Notes: generated from the letters alone by a model not told the origin. 64,000 bases of DNA from Rhodospirillaceae bacterium (GCA_040219235.1 JAVJSV010000012.1:186001-250000); one strand, 5' to 3'. Shown: positions 36,656-45,259, counted from the first letter of the stretch. Made by a program: numbers and translations.

Positions 36656-37255
36656 GTGCGCGGATATTTTGGAATCGGGGTCGAAGGCATCACCAAGGCG
36701 TACAATGTTGGCAATGTCTTTCGAACAGCACATGCGTTCGACGCGAGTTTTGTGTTTACGGTTGCGGCGGTGTATCAGCGCCGCCCCGGGGGTCATACAG
36801 ATACGTCCAAGGCGGTCAGCCAATTGCCGTTCTATGAATTTCCGACGATCGAGGCCATGAGTCTGCCAACGGGGTGCGCTCTGGTGGGGGTTGAATTGGA
36901 TGATGCCGCTGTCGAGGTGCCCAGTTTCCGCCATCCGCAAAATGCGGCTTATATTCTTGGGTCCGAGCGGTCTGGGTTGTCAAAGGCAATGATCGCGCGC
37001 TGTGATCACCTGATCAAAGTCCCGACGCGCTTCAGTCTCAATCTCGGGATTGCCGGGGTTGTGGTGATGTATGATCGCCTGGTGTCTCGTGGCCGCTTTC
37101 CGGGCCGTCCGGTTTCGCCCGGCGGACCAACCCAGGCTTTGCCGGAACATGTTCATGGCGGCCCTATTCTGCGGCGTCAGCAAATCCAGCAATACCGCAC
37201 GGACCCGCCTTTGGCAGAGCTTGCAGAAGTTGAAAAAGGGGGGCGAGAAGATTGA
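36656..37255 (+). CDS. SpoU/TrmH family RNA 2'-O-methyltransferase
   Basis: The 199-residue protein has the three trefoil-knot motifs of SPOUT methyltransferases: NVGNVFRTA (residues about 19-27), AAYILGSERSGLS near 99-111 and VPTRFSLNLGIAGVVVMYD near 123-141. It lacks an N-terminal substrate domain, like small TrmH/TrmL types. The exact tRNA or rRNA target is unknown. GTG start with GGAG 7 nt upstream; likely read through from the synthetase gene. Confidence 0.88.
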   Translation: MRGYFGIGVEGITKAYNVGNVFRTAHAFDASFVFTVAAVYQRRPGGHTDTSKAVSQLPFYEFPTIEAMSLPTGCALVGVELDDAAVEVPSFRHPQNAAYILGSERSGLSKAMIARCDHLIKVPTRFSLNLGIAGVVVMYDRLVSRGRFPGRPVSPGGPTQALPEHVHGGPILRRQQIQQYRTDPPLAELAEVEKGGRED

Positions 37256-37323
37256 CTTGCGACTCCGCAGAAACTAATGGCTTGCGTCTGAGCCACAAGA
37301 TCAACACAATCCCCTGGGATGGT

Positions 37324-37336
37324 GACCTCTGAGGTC
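37324..37336. promoter_or_regulatory. Palindrome upstream of the IalB gene
   Basis: GACCTC-T-GAGGTC is a perfect 6-bp inverted repeat 30 bp before the IalB start. It may be an operator, with no known match. Confidence 0.3.
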
Positions 37337-37365
37337 TGATAATAAAACGAAGGGAGTTCTTCTGG

Positions 37366-37887
37366 ATGCGCGCTATTAACGCACTGACAGCACTCACATT
37401 TTTGATGATTGCCCTAACCGGCGCCACAGCGGCATCGGCCCAAGACGTAACTGTGATCGGCACCCATGGTGCATGGACAGCTTATTCGTATCAGGAAGAT
37501 TCTGGAATCGTTTGCTACATGGCCAGCGAACCCACAAAAGCAGAAGGGAATTACACTCGGCGCGGTGATGTCTTTGCTCTGGTCACGCATCGCCCCAGCG
37601 AAGATTCTATGGATGTCGTCAGCATTGTTGCTGGCTATGCCTATAAAGAAAATTCAGATGCGACAGTGTCTGTTGGCTCAAGTTCTTATGAAATGTTCAC
37701 CAATGGCGAGCGCGCCTGGAATCGTGATGAGGCCACAGACAAGGCCATGGTTCAGGCGATGATCCGTGGCTCCTCGCTCACGGTCAAAGGCACCTCCAGC
37801 CGTGACACCCTCACCACCGATACGTATTCTCTCAGTGGTTTTACGGCAGCTCATAAAGATATTACCACCGCCTGCACGTCAGGCTAA
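37366..37887 (+). CDS. Invasion-associated locus B (IalB) family exported protein
   Basis: The 173-residue precursor has a signal peptide (MRAINALTALTFLMIALTGA, processed near ASA-Q). The mature part follows the IalB pattern: WTAYSYQEDSGIVCYMASEP, GNYTRRGDVFALVTHRPSED and KGTSSRDTLTTDTYSLSGF, with Cys near residues 50 and 171 that could pair. IalB was named in Bartonella, but homologues are widespread periplasmic proteins of unclear role in free-living alphaproteobacteria. Monocistronic, with AGGGAG before the ATG. Confidence 0.9.
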   Translation: MRAINALTALTFLMIALTGATAASAQDVTVIGTHGAWTAYSYQEDSGIVCYMASEPTKAEGNYTRRGDVFALVTHRPSEDSMDVVSIVAGYAYKENSDATVSVGSSSYEMFTNGERAWNRDEATDKAMVQAMIRGSSLTVKGTSSRDTLTTDTYSLSGFTAAHKDITTACTSG

Positions 37888-37919
37888 TACCCAGCCCTGC
37901 ACGGCAGACGGGTCTCGTC

Positions 37920-38720
37920 TTATAATCGTGCCGCCAGAAGCTGGGTAATCAAGCCCGGCTGACCATCTCCAATAGGCTGTCCGGCGACAGCGACCAAGGG
38001 CCGTATGCCCAAGGCATTCGTCAGAAAGGCTTCTTCCGCGCGGCTTAAATCTTCCGGGGCAAGGGGCTGCTCCTCGCCACGAAACCGCGCGATGATGTCG
38101 GCCCTCATGACTCCCGGTAACGCGCCTTCGGAGACGGGCGGTGTCAATATGGCACCGTTGATCATGAGGAAGAGATTCGAAATGGTTGATTCTGCCAGCC
38201 TGCCTTCGCTGTTCATCAGCAAGGCGTCATCCGCGCCGTAGGTTTCAGCTTCACGCCGGGCAATCACACTGTCGAGATAACTTAAGGATTTAATCCGCGA
38301 TAGCGGCGAGTGTTCGTTGCGGCGCGTGGTCAACGCAATAATGGCCGTCACAGGCCCGCCGGGCGGCGGCAACGGGGCGGCAGAGATCATCAAAGTTGGA
38401 AATCCGGGATCAGGCGGCAGCAGACCTCTCGGGCCTGGCCCCTGACTCAGCGTCAGGCGCACAACCGCATCGGACAGATCGTTTGCCTCTAATACCCCAG
38501 CAAGCCGTTTTACGATGCCGACATCGGGCGTTGGCATCGTGATGCCAAGTGTACCAGCCCCCTCGCGCAGGCGGGCGAGATGGGCTTCAATACGGTTAGG
38601 CTTGCCGCCGCGCACCCGGATTGTTTCAAACACGCCATCACCCAAGGTAAAGCCGCGATCTGCCGGGTCAATGCGGGCTGAGTCTGCGTTTTGCAAGGTG
38701 CCGTTAAGATCGATAATCAT
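37920..38720 (-). CDS. pabC: Aminodeoxychorismate lyase (class IV aminotransferase fold, PabC)
   Basis: The 266-residue PLP enzyme of fold type IV has DRGFTLGDGVFETIRV near residues 20-35, the PLP Lys in RIKSLSYLDSVIARREAE, and ESTISNLFLMING near 180-192. D-amino acid and branched-chain aminotransferases look alike, but the 4-nt overlap with pabB makes the lyase step of p-aminobenzoate synthesis (folate pathway) the best call. Confidence 0.88.
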   Translation of the reverse strand: MIIDLNGTLQNADSARIDPADRGFTLGDGVFETIRVRGGKPNRIEAHLARLREGAGTLGITMPTPDVGIVKRLAGVLEANDLSDAVVRLTLSQGPGPRGLLPPDPGFPTLMISAAPLPPPGGPVTAIIALTTRRNEHSPLSRIKSLSYLDSVIARREAETYGADDALLMNSEGRLAESTISNLFLMINGAILTPPVSEGALPGVMRADIIARFRGEEQPLAPEDLSRAEEAFLTNALGIRPLVAVAGQPIGDGQPGLITQLLAARL

Positions 38721-40120
38721 GATGACGCTGTGGTCTCAAAAGATGCGGACTCAAAAACCGACAACAAAGGACGTAGTTTTACCATAGCCTCTTCATATTC
38801 AAGGGCGGGAACAGAATCTGCAACGATCCCGCCTCCGGCTTGGGCAATAATCTCGTCCCCATCGATGACAAGACTGCGTATCACAATCGATGAGTCCATG
38901 GCGCCATCGAATCCCATCCAGGTAATCGCCCCGCAATAGGGCCCGCGACCCGCAGGCTCCAGTTCATGAATAATCTCCATCGCGCGAATCTTCGGGGCCC
39001 CCGTCACGGAGCCACCCGGAAAGCAGGCGCGCAATAAATCACTGCAGGTGACATCGGGCCGCAACTGGCCGGTCACGACAGACACCAGATGATGCACCCG
39101 GGCAAAGGTCTCGACCTCACACAGTTGTGGAACGCTGACGCTGGAAGGTTCGCAAACCCGGGAGATATCATTGCGCATGAGATCGACAATCATCAGGTTT
39201 TCGGCACGGTCCTTGACGCTCGCCTTCAGCGCCGTTGCCAAATCCGCATCCACCTCTGGTGCGTTATTGCGCGGTCGTGTTCCTTTAATGGGCCGTGTTT
39301 CGACACGGCCCTGGGTGTCAACGTGTAAAAAACGCTCAGGCGATGCGGACAACACCTGAAAATCTGGAGTGGTAGCAATATAAGCGCCGAAGGGTGATGG
39401 CACCGCCGTGCGCAATTGCCGGAACACATCCCACGCGCTGACGTCTTTTGGTTTCGCGGCCCGGAAGCGCTGTGTGATATTGGCTTGGAAAATATCGCCG
39501 GCCCGAATGTAGGCGATCGCACGGTTGATGCTGGCTTCTATTTCACTCTGAGACTGGTCCGCGTGCCACGTGGCCGTTGATGTTTTTATGGGCCGCGCTG
39601 ATGCTCCGGCGATTTTATCCATAAACCATTGCGCGCGTTTTTGCGCCCTCAGGTCGCGTTGGTGCGTGTCCTGCTCGGGAAAGCCGTTGGCGATGACCCA
39701 AGCACGTTTCTGCTTGTGATCAAACGCGGCAATGACGTCATAAAGACCAACGCTCATCGCCGGGTCAGTGGCTCCAGGTCTGGGGGCGGGAAGGGTTTCG
39801 ACCGCCCGGCCCATCTCGTATCCGATGTAGCCAACCGCGCCGCCACAAAAGGGCGCGGGCGACTCTCCTGATGAAATCGGGAACTGGGCCAGCAGGTCTT
39901 TGAGAATGTGAAACGCATCCCCGGGGATATGAACACCGTCGATGGACGTCTGTAATGTGGCGTTGACGGAAACGACATGAACAGGAGATGCGGCGATGTA
40001 AGACCATCGCCCCATATCTCCAATGCCGTCGCCATGAAGGAGCGCGGAGCCGGGTTCATTAGCAAAGGGCTCAAAGGCGACAAGAGGATCCCGCCACGGA
40101 CGCTCTCTGACGATAAGCAC
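38717..40120 (-). CDS. pabB: Aminodeoxychorismate synthase component I
   Basis: The 467-residue chorismate-binding enzyme has the PabB-type PIKGT (Lys rather than the Ala of anthranilate synthase) in VETRPIKGTRPR, NLMIVDLMRNDISRV, and the C-terminal GSVTGAPKIRAMEIIHELE and GAITWMGFDGAMD. It makes aminodeoxychorismate with the glutaminase PabA (not in this window). An open frame reaches 40225 but overlaps the upstream gene by 83 nt; GTG 40120, 22 nt after that gene's stop, fits better. Operon with pabC. Confidence 0.92.
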   Translation of the reverse strand: MLIVRERPWRDPLVAFEPFANEPGSALLHGDGIGDMGRWSYIAASPVHVVSVNATLQTSIDGVHIPGDAFHILKDLLAQFPISSGESPAPFCGGAVGYIGYEMGRAVETLPAPRPGATDPAMSVGLYDVIAAFDHKQKRAWVIANGFPEQDTHQRDLRAQKRAQWFMDKIAGASARPIKTSTATWHADQSQSEIEASINRAIAYIRAGDIFQANITQRFRAAKPKDVSAWDVFRQLRTAVPSPFGAYIATTPDFQVLSASPERFLHVDTQGRVETRPIKGTRPRNNAPEVDADLATALKASVKDRAENLMIVDLMRNDISRVCEPSSVSVPQLCEVETFARVHHLVSVVTGQLRPDVTCSDLLRACFPGGSVTGAPKIRAMEIIHELEPAGRGPYCGAITWMGFDGAMDSSIVIRSLVIDGDEIIAQAGGGIVADSVPALEYEEAMVKLRPLLSVFESASFETTASS

Positions 40121-40142
40121 GGTATTTATGACCTGTTGTGTA

Positions 40143-41123
40143 TCAGCTTGGAAGGACGCGGTCAGGGAGTCTATGGCCGTCAACGAAAGCCTTGATGTTG
40201 AAGATGACTTTTTCACCCATGGCAATGCGGCCTTCTATGGTTGCTGAGCCCATATGCGGGATAAGAGTGACGTTGTCCAAATCCAACAGTTTTGGGTTTA
40301 CGGCTGGTTCGTGTTCAAACACGTCAAGGCCGGCACCGGCCAATGCGCCGTCTTCGAGCATTTTTACCAAGGCATCTTCATCAACGATTTCACCGCGCGC
40401 AACATTAACCAGGTAGGCATCTTCTTTTAGAAGTTTGAGGCGGCGTTCTGACAGCAGATGGAATGTTGCCGGGGTGTGTGGGCAATGTATGGAGATAACA
40501 TCCATACGGGCCATCATCTGATCCAGGCTTTCCCAGTAAGTTGCCTCTACGTCCTGTTCAATCTCAGGTCTAAGCCGATGCCGGTTGTGATAATGCACCG
40601 CCATGCCAAAACCGCGGGCCCGTTTTGCGACGGCCAGACCGATCCGGCCCATACCAATAATACCCAGACGCTTTCCGGCTAACCTCCGGCCCAGCATATG
40701 GGTCGGGGTCCATCCGGTGAAGCGGCCTTCCTGAATCAGTCGTGAGCCTTCAACCAAACGCCGCGGCACGGCGACAATCAGCGCCATGGCCATATCGGCT
40801 GTGTCTTCGGTCAGCACATCGGCTGTATTGGTGACGGAAATGCCGGCTGTTTGCGCTGCTGCGACATCAATATGGTCAGTGCCATTACCAAAATTCGCGA
40901 TTAAACGCGTCTTTAAGCCCTTCGTGCTTAGCAACTCTGAGTCAATTTCATCGGTCAGAGTCGGAACCAGCACATCGCAGGAAGACAATGCCTTGGCAAG
41001 CGCGTCGCGATCCAACGGCGTGTCATCTGCGTTCAGGCGTACGTCAAACAGTTCCATCATGCGTGTTTCCACGACCTCTGGAAGCTTGCGGGTCACGATT
41101 ACTGTGGGTTTGCTAAGAGTCAT
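40143..41123 (-). CDS. D-isomer-specific 2-hydroxyacid dehydrogenase (glyoxylate/hydroxypyruvate reductase type)
   Basis: The 326-residue NAD(P)-dependent dehydrogenase has a Rossmann motif GKRLGIIGMGRIGLAVAKRA near residues 148-167, NVARGEIVDEDAL near 237-249 and the catalytic Arg/Glu/His set ending in the family's late His (LIPHMGSAT). It probably reduces glyoxylate or hydroxypyruvate. ATG 41123 has CGGAG 7 nt upstream, and the frame's further 76 codons upstream look non-coding. It precedes pabB-pabC in the same direction. Confidence 0.9.
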   Translation of the reverse strand: MTLSKPTVIVTRKLPEVVETRMMELFDVRLNADDTPLDRDALAKALSSCDVLVPTLTDEIDSELLSTKGLKTRLIANFGNGTDHIDVAAAQTAGISVTNTADVLTEDTADMAMALIVAVPRRLVEGSRLIQEGRFTGWTPTHMLGRRLAGKRLGIIGMGRIGLAVAKRARGFGMAVHYHNRHRLRPEIEQDVEATYWESLDQMMARMDVISIHCPHTPATFHLLSERRLKLLKEDAYLVNVARGEIVDEDALVKMLEDGALAGAGLDVFEHEPAVNPKLLDLDNVTLIPHMGSATIEGRIAMGEKVIFNIKAFVDGHRLPDRVLPS

Positions 41124-41231
41124 CCGTGTCTCCGGGCGATAGAAGCGTTTCCCTACCAGCCGCTGCCCGCCTTGTCCAGAATGCCAGTCCCCCGTTGCCA
41201 AAGGCGACTTTTTTGGGCAAGACATGGCTTC

Positions 41232-41780
41232 ATGACCCGACATCGAAAACTTAAGCTCCAGATCGCCCGATTCAGCAGCGCTATTGCTGTGTTCACGCTT
41301 CTTTTGTGGGGTGGACTTGGCGGCGCAATCCAGACCGCTGACGCGCAGCAAGGGCGCGTGTCATCGCTTCCAATTCCGCGCTTTGTGTCTTTAAGAACAG
41401 AGCCCATAAACATGCGGACGGGGCCAGGAGTGCGCTATCCTGTCACGTGGGTCTATCAACGCCGTAATCTGCCCGTAGAGGTCACGGATGAGTTTGATAC
41501 CTGGCGCCGGGTCAGGGATCCGGATGGGGCAGAAGGCTGGGTCCATCAGAGCATGCTCTCGGGTCAGCGCACGGGCTACGTGACGGCTTTGGATTCCACG
41601 CTGTTTAAAGGATCAGCCCCCTCAAGTGCAGTGGTTGCAAAAATTTCACCGGGTGTTGTGATTGTTGTTGATCGTTGCCCGAAGCAGATCGACTTGTGTT
41701 TGGTCGATGCCAAGGGCACCAAAGGCTGGTTGTCCCGGGCCGCGTTCTGGGGCCTCTATGAAAACGAAACCATAGATTAA
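41232..41780 (+). CDS. Exported bacterial SH3 domain protein
   Basis: The 182-residue precursor has a hydrophobic signal (FSSAIAVFTLLLWGGLGGAI, cleavage near ADA-Q). Two SH3-like barrels follow: the first (LRTEPINMRTGPGVRYPVTW, ending GWVHQSML) is clear and the second (YVTALDSTLFKGSAPSSAVV, ending KGWLSRAAFWG) weaker. Such domains bind cell-wall peptides. It diverges from the hydroxyacid dehydrogenase gene with about 108 bp between starts. No enzymatic domain is present. Confidence 0.82.
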   Translation: MTRHRKLKLQIARFSSAIAVFTLLLWGGLGGAIQTADAQQGRVSSLPIPRFVSLRTEPINMRTGPGVRYPVTWVYQRRNLPVEVTDEFDTWRRVRDPDGAEGWVHQSMLSGQRTGYVTALDSTLFKGSAPSSAVVAKISPGVVIVVDRCPKQIDLCLVDAKGTKGWLSRAAFWGLYENETID

Positions 41781-41818
41781 GGCTAAGCTGTGACAGGTGC
41801 CTCGGTTGTCCGGGTGTT

Positions 41819-42445
41819 CTAAGTACTCACAGCGTCTAAGTCACGCGCAAGTTCTGCTTTGGTCTCGTCCTGCAGCACCGCCGTGTGTTTATAGTTTTCA
41901 TGCTCAATACCCAGTGTGACCTGCCCCTCTGTGGTCAAGAAGGCTTTGGCCTGATCGTCGCTAAACGGGAATTTTATGAAATGGACGGCAGATGTTTTGC
42001 CATCTTCTGTGGTGCGCTCAACATCGTCTTCGGGCACACCCGCGACGCGTTCGTCCGCGAACGACAGAACAATTTTATTTTCGATATGTCCTAAGGTCGC
42101 CAGGGTCCGCCGGCGGCGGCCTTCATCTTCGATTTCAATCAGAAGCGTGGCCACCAAATTACGCCCTTGCGGAATGAGGGGGTTGTAAGCCTCAAGCTCG
42201 TCGTCGATCTGCGCGTCACCGCCTTTTTCGATATAGAGCATTTCCTGTACCTGGGCCCACATGGTCTCAAAACTTTCAAAATGAAACGTTGCAAAAGGAC
42301 CCACGTGAATACGGCGTTTCGCTTTTGTCGTAATCAGCTTGCGGCGATAGTCGCGGCGAATTTTGCCGTAGTCTTCAAGCGGCATCAGATCATCGCGAGT
42401 GATGTTCTTTTTTACTGGCGTGTTCGCTGGTGGTTTATCAAGCAT
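41819..42445 (-). CDS. DUF3501 family protein
   Basis: The 208-residue protein has the family hallmarks ITRDDLMPLEDYGKIRRDYR, IHVGPFATFHFESFETM, VQEMLYIEKGG and AYNPLIPQGRNLVATLLIEI. Its biochemical role is unknown; in many proteobacteria it follows a rubrerythrin and an Fe-S CCG protein, as here. ATG 42445 has AGAGG 6 nt upstream; longer reading overlaps the previous gene. Last gene of the Irr-linked module. Confidence 0.88.
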   Translation of the reverse strand: MLDKPPANTPVKKNITRDDLMPLEDYGKIRRDYRRKLITTKAKRRIHVGPFATFHFESFETMWAQVQEMLYIEKGGDAQIDDELEAYNPLIPQGRNLVATLLIEIEDEGRRRRTLATLGHIENKIVLSFADERVAGVPEDDVERTTEDGKTSAVHFIKFPFSDDQAKAFLTTEGQVTLGIEHENYKHTAVLQDETKAELARDLDAVST

Positions 42446-42494
42446 GTGGGCCTCTTGTGTAACGTGGAGTCCCCCAACCCCAGTTCGGTTAAAA

Positions 42495-43847
42495 CTAGAA
42501 TCCGTAGGCTTTCGCCAGAATTTGAATGGGGTGTGTCGCGTGTTCAATTTTAGGCGTGTCGTCACCGCTGGCTGCCGCATCCTGAACGGGTTCCATGCCC
42601 TGGACGATATGTTTTCCAGCCAAAGGACACTCCGAACACACGTAAGATGGTTTAGATGCCGACATTTTTTTCACGGTTTGTTTGGCAAACTTGGTTGCCA
42701 CATCGAAGTTCTGTTTCTTGATGCCCCATGATCCGCCATGGCCTGAGCAGCGTTCGACAACGGTGATCTGCGCATCCGGAATGGCGCGGAGCATCTCGGC
42801 CCCTTTTGGCCCCATGTTCTGCGCGCGGGCATGACAGGCCAAGTGCAGAGCAATCGGTCCACCAACAGGGCTTAGCCCTTCTGCGAGCCCCTCTTTGTTG
42901 GCGATCCGCATCACGTATTCTGAAATATCAAAGGTCGCGCGGGCGAGGCGTTTGACGTCTTCATTGTCGGGCAAAATAAGCGGCCATTCGAATTTCATCA
43001 TCAGCGCGCAGGATGGCACCAGAGCAATGATGTCCTTTCCCGCGTCAACATACGGCTTCAAAGCCGCCGCTGTGGCTTTTGCTTTTTCAGCAACACGGGC
43101 AATGTCGCCCTGCTCAAGCTGTGGCATGCCGCAACACCCTGGGTACACAACCTCGGTCTGTACGCCATTGTGTGCCAGGACGTTCAGGGCGGCGGTGCCG
43201 ATGTCAGGATTATTGTAATTGGCAAAGCAGGTCGCATAGATCACGGCCTCGCGGCCATACGCTGGCGCGTTAGTGTTGACCGTGGGTGGATGCGCTTTCG
43301 CCCGCGCCTGGAAGGTTTTGCCGTGATACTTTGGCAGTTCTGCATCTTTATGAACGTCTGCAACAGCTTCGAGAATAGGCCGTGTCAGGATGTTGCCGCG
43401 TTTTGACGCCCAGTTTGCAATTCCAGAGACACCGCCAGCCAGTTTACCGTTGCGATCTGTCTCGGTGAGTTGTTTGTCGAAAAAGGGAATGCCTCGGTTG
43501 GCTTTTTCGGCGGCCCGGTAGCGCAGCATCAGATGGGGAAAATCAATATTGAATTCGTGGGGCGGAACGTAAGGGCACTTGGTTAAAAAGCACATGTCGC
43601 ACAGCGTGCAGGCATCGACGACAGATTTGAAACTGGCGCTGTCTACCCCCTCAACCTCATCCTCCTGTTCATCCACCAGGTCAAACAGGCGCGGGAAAGA
43701 GTCACACAAATTAAAGCAGCGTCGGCAGCCATGACAGATATCGAACTGCCGGCGCATTTCTGCGTCAAGTTTTTTGGCATCGAGAAAGTCTGGGTTTTGC
43801 CAATCAATTGGGTGACGCGTGGGCGCGTCAAGACTGCCTTCACGCAT
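42495..43847 (-). CDS. GlpC/HdrD-like iron-sulfur protein with CCG domains
   Basis: The 450-residue protein has two N-terminal cluster motifs: C38/C41/C44/C48 (CHGCRRCFNLC) and C80/C83/C86/C91 (CTLCDMCFLTKC), for two [4Fe-4S] clusters. Two CCG-type regions follow, near 235 (VVYPGCCGMPQ) and near 365-390 (HLACHARAQNMG, then VERCSGHGGSWG). This is the plan of GlpC and heterodisulfide reductase D, which pass electrons from a dehydrogenase to quinone or thiols. Between rubrerythrin and DUF3501 it probably supplies electrons for peroxide reduction (inference). Confidence 0.88.
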   Translation of the reverse strand: MREGSLDAPTRHPIDWQNPDFLDAKKLDAEMRRQFDICHGCRRCFNLCDSFPRLFDLVDEQEDEVEGVDSASFKSVVDACTLCDMCFLTKCPYVPPHEFNIDFPHLMLRYRAAEKANRGIPFFDKQLTETDRNGKLAGGVSGIANWASKRGNILTRPILEAVADVHKDAELPKYHGKTFQARAKAHPPTVNTNAPAYGREAVIYATCFANYNNPDIGTAALNVLAHNGVQTEVVYPGCCGMPQLEQGDIARVAEKAKATAAALKPYVDAGKDIIALVPSCALMMKFEWPLILPDNEDVKRLARATFDISEYVMRIANKEGLAEGLSPVGGPIALHLACHARAQNMGPKGAEMLRAIPDAQITVVERCSGHGGSWGIKKQNFDVATKFAKQTVKKMSASKPSYVCSECPLAGKHIVQGMEPVQDAAASGDDTPKIEHATHPIQILAKAYGF

Positions 43848-43893
43848 GGCGGGTTCTCGCGTCTCTATTTTAAAACAGGCATCTAGGAAGTGT

Positions 43894-43921
43894 GTGACCG
43901 GCCAGCTGTCCAGCCGGTCAC
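43894..43921 (-). other. Hairpin between rubrerythrin and Fe-S protein genes
   Basis: GTGACCGGC and GCCGGTCAC make a perfect 9-bp stem around a 10-nt loop. It lies 12 bp after the rubrerythrin stop and has no T-run after it, so it may stabilise the rubrerythrin message or attenuate expression of the next gene. Confidence 0.6.
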
Positions 43922-43933
43922 GACACGTTCAAT

Positions 43934-44356
43934 TTAGCTGTCGAGGCTATCCAGAGCTTTCTGGAAGCGACCGGCGTGAGACTTTTCAGCTTTTGCAAGG
44001 GTTTCAAACCAGTCAGCAATTTCGTCGAAGCCTTCTTCGCGTGCTGTCTTGGCCATGCCCGGGTACATGTCGGTGTACTCATGGGTTTCACCTGCAACGG
44101 CGGACTTCAAGTTAGACGCGGAATCACCAATCGGCTCACCCGTTGCCGGATCACCCACTTCTTCAAGGTACTCAAGGTGACCAAACGCATGACCGGTTTC
44201 GCCTTCGGCGGTTGAGCGGAACAGCGCGGACACTTCGTTCTGACCTTCAACGTCAGCTTTTTGTGCGAAGTAGAGATAACGACGGTTGGCTTGGCTTTCG
44301 CCGGCAAATGCGGCTTTCAAGCTTTCTTCTGTTTTACTGCCTTTGAGTGCTGCCAT
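43934..44356 (-). CDS. Rubrerythrin-type di-iron protein without rubredoxin domain
   Basis: The 140-residue ferritin-like four-helix protein has ligand motifs in [16 protein letters not shown] (E), [10 protein letters not shown] (ExxH), [13 protein letters not shown] (E...E) and [12 protein letters not shown] (ExxH), the di-iron set of rubrerythrins. The C-terminal rubredoxin domain with its CxxC pairs is absent, so electrons must come from another protein, possibly the Fe-S protein encoded 86 bp downstream. GGAGG lies 6 nt before ATG 44356. An Irr-type box lies 111 bp upstream. Role: H2O2 reduction. Confidence 0.92.
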   Translation of the reverse strand: MAALKGSKTEESLKAAFAGESQANRRYLYFAQKADVEGQNEVSALFRSTAEGETGHAFGHLEYLEEVGDPATGEPIGDSASNLKSAVAGETHEYTDMYPGMAKTAREEGFDEIADWFETLAKAEKSHAGRFQKALDSLDS

Positions 44357-44466
44357 GAGTCCCTCCTGGAATTTTGTTTGAGATGGCGGTCTATGAGGAT
44401 TGGACACCAAACACATCCAACCACTGTGACTCTTCTAAATCACGGGCGTAACCCAAGTCAACAAAC

Positions 44467-44481
44467 CTAGAATTATTCTAA
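44467..44481. promoter_or_regulatory. Irr/ICE-like box upstream of rubrerythrin
   Basis: CTAGAA-TTA-TTCTAA is a near-perfect 6-3-6 palindrome fitting the Irr iron-control element (TTAGAA-N3-TTCTAA type), with irr itself as the neighbouring gene. It probably controls the rubrerythrin gene and those after it. Confidence 0.62.
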
Positions 44482-44521
44482 TGTTTCAGACCGCTCAGCT
44501 GGGTCTTTAAGTAACGATGGT

Positions 44522-44953
44522 TCAGCCGTTTATGCGCACGATAACATCAACCCGGGACACGGACTTGCCCTCAGGTGCTTCTGGAATCTGCGCCAGCTTC
44601 ACGTGCCCAACCTCGATATCTTGCAAACGACCAGATTTCTCGAAATAGAAATGGTGGTGATCGCTTGTATTGGTATCGAAATAGGACCGTGTTGAATCAA
44701 TTGAGATTTCCCGCAACAACCCCTTTGCGGTGAACGTGTGCAGCGCATTGTAAACTGTGGCCAGGGATACATTTACCCCTTGCGCCACAGCATCCGTATA
44801 CAGAGTTTCAGCCGTGATATGCCGGTCACCCTGCCGAAACAGGATTTCTGCCAATGCCATACGCTGCCGCGTCGGACGCAGACCAACCTTGCGCAAGTGC
44901 AAGGCTAAGTCATTGTCTGAAGGAACAGTCTCTTTTGGGGTCGATTTTGTCAT
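44522..44953 (-). CDS. irr: Fur family iron response regulator Irr
   Basis: The 143-residue protein has a winged helix in VGLRPTRQRMALAEILF and VSLATVYNALHTFTAKGLL, and the His-rich DTNTSDHHHFYFE block that marks Irr within the Fur family. The ending PEAPEGKSVSRVDVIVRI also fits Irr. Irr is stable when haem is low and binds ICE boxes to repress haem synthesis and iron-using genes or activate others. Starts at 44965 or 44968 are in frame; 44953 gives the usual N-terminus. It probably acts on both boxes at 44467 and 44980. Confidence 0.92.
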   Translation of the reverse strand: MTKSTPKETVPSDNDLALHLRKVGLRPTRQRMALAEILFRQGDRHITAETLYTDAVAQGVNVSLATVYNALHTFTAKGLLREISIDSTRSYFDTNTSDHHHFYFEKSGRLQDIEVGHVKLAQIPEAPEGKSVSRVDVIVRING

Positions 44954-44979
44954 GATGATGAACATCACCTAATTGTGAA

Positions 44980-44994
44980 TTGGAAGCATTCTAA
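44980..44994. promoter_or_regulatory. Irr/ICE-like box upstream of irr
   Basis: TTGGAA-GCA-TTCTAA has the same 6-3-6 layout as the box at 44467, with one mismatch in the left arm. It lies 27 bp before the chosen irr start, consistent with autoregulation. Confidence 0.5.
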
Positions 44995-45065
44995 CAAATA
45001 GGGCCTGAGACATGAAGTGCAAATATGAAGCTTGGTCATTCGCGGGTTTGGTGGGGGTGTAAGGC

Positions 45066-45127
45066 GACGGATCAGCAACACGCTTGAGGACGGGGGAGGG
45101 GAAGAGGGCGCGTGCCACTGATCCGTC
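45066..45127. other. Long hairpin with purine-rich loop (candidate small RNA or leader element)
   Basis: Ten perfect pairs, GACGGATCAG with CTGATCCGTC, then a symmetric CAA/CCA internal loop, then CACGC with GCGTG, close a 26-nt loop with GGGGGAGGGGAAGAGGG. No T-run follows on either strand, so it is not a simple terminator. Read on the minus strand, the loop is rich in C/U and resembles anti-Shine-Dalgarno loops of some alphaproteobacterial small RNAs. Expression and direction are unknown. Confidence 0.45.
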
Positions 45128-45259
45128 TAACTTACCTTACATTCTCATGTAAGCGCTTAATTGTGTCGAATTTCGGGCCAATGCCTAACATAATTGTCAT
45201 AATCGTTGGTATTGGAGAGTGACTTGCCACACCGGCGGAATCAGGTGTAATCCAACACC

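Larger units (their letters stand above)
44954..45259. other. Intergenic region between irr and a small membrane protein gene
   Basis: About 300 bases without a gene. It holds an ICE-like box at 44980-44994 near the irr start and the long hairpin at 45066-45127. The right part (45128-45259) shows nothing I recognise. Confidence 0.6.
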
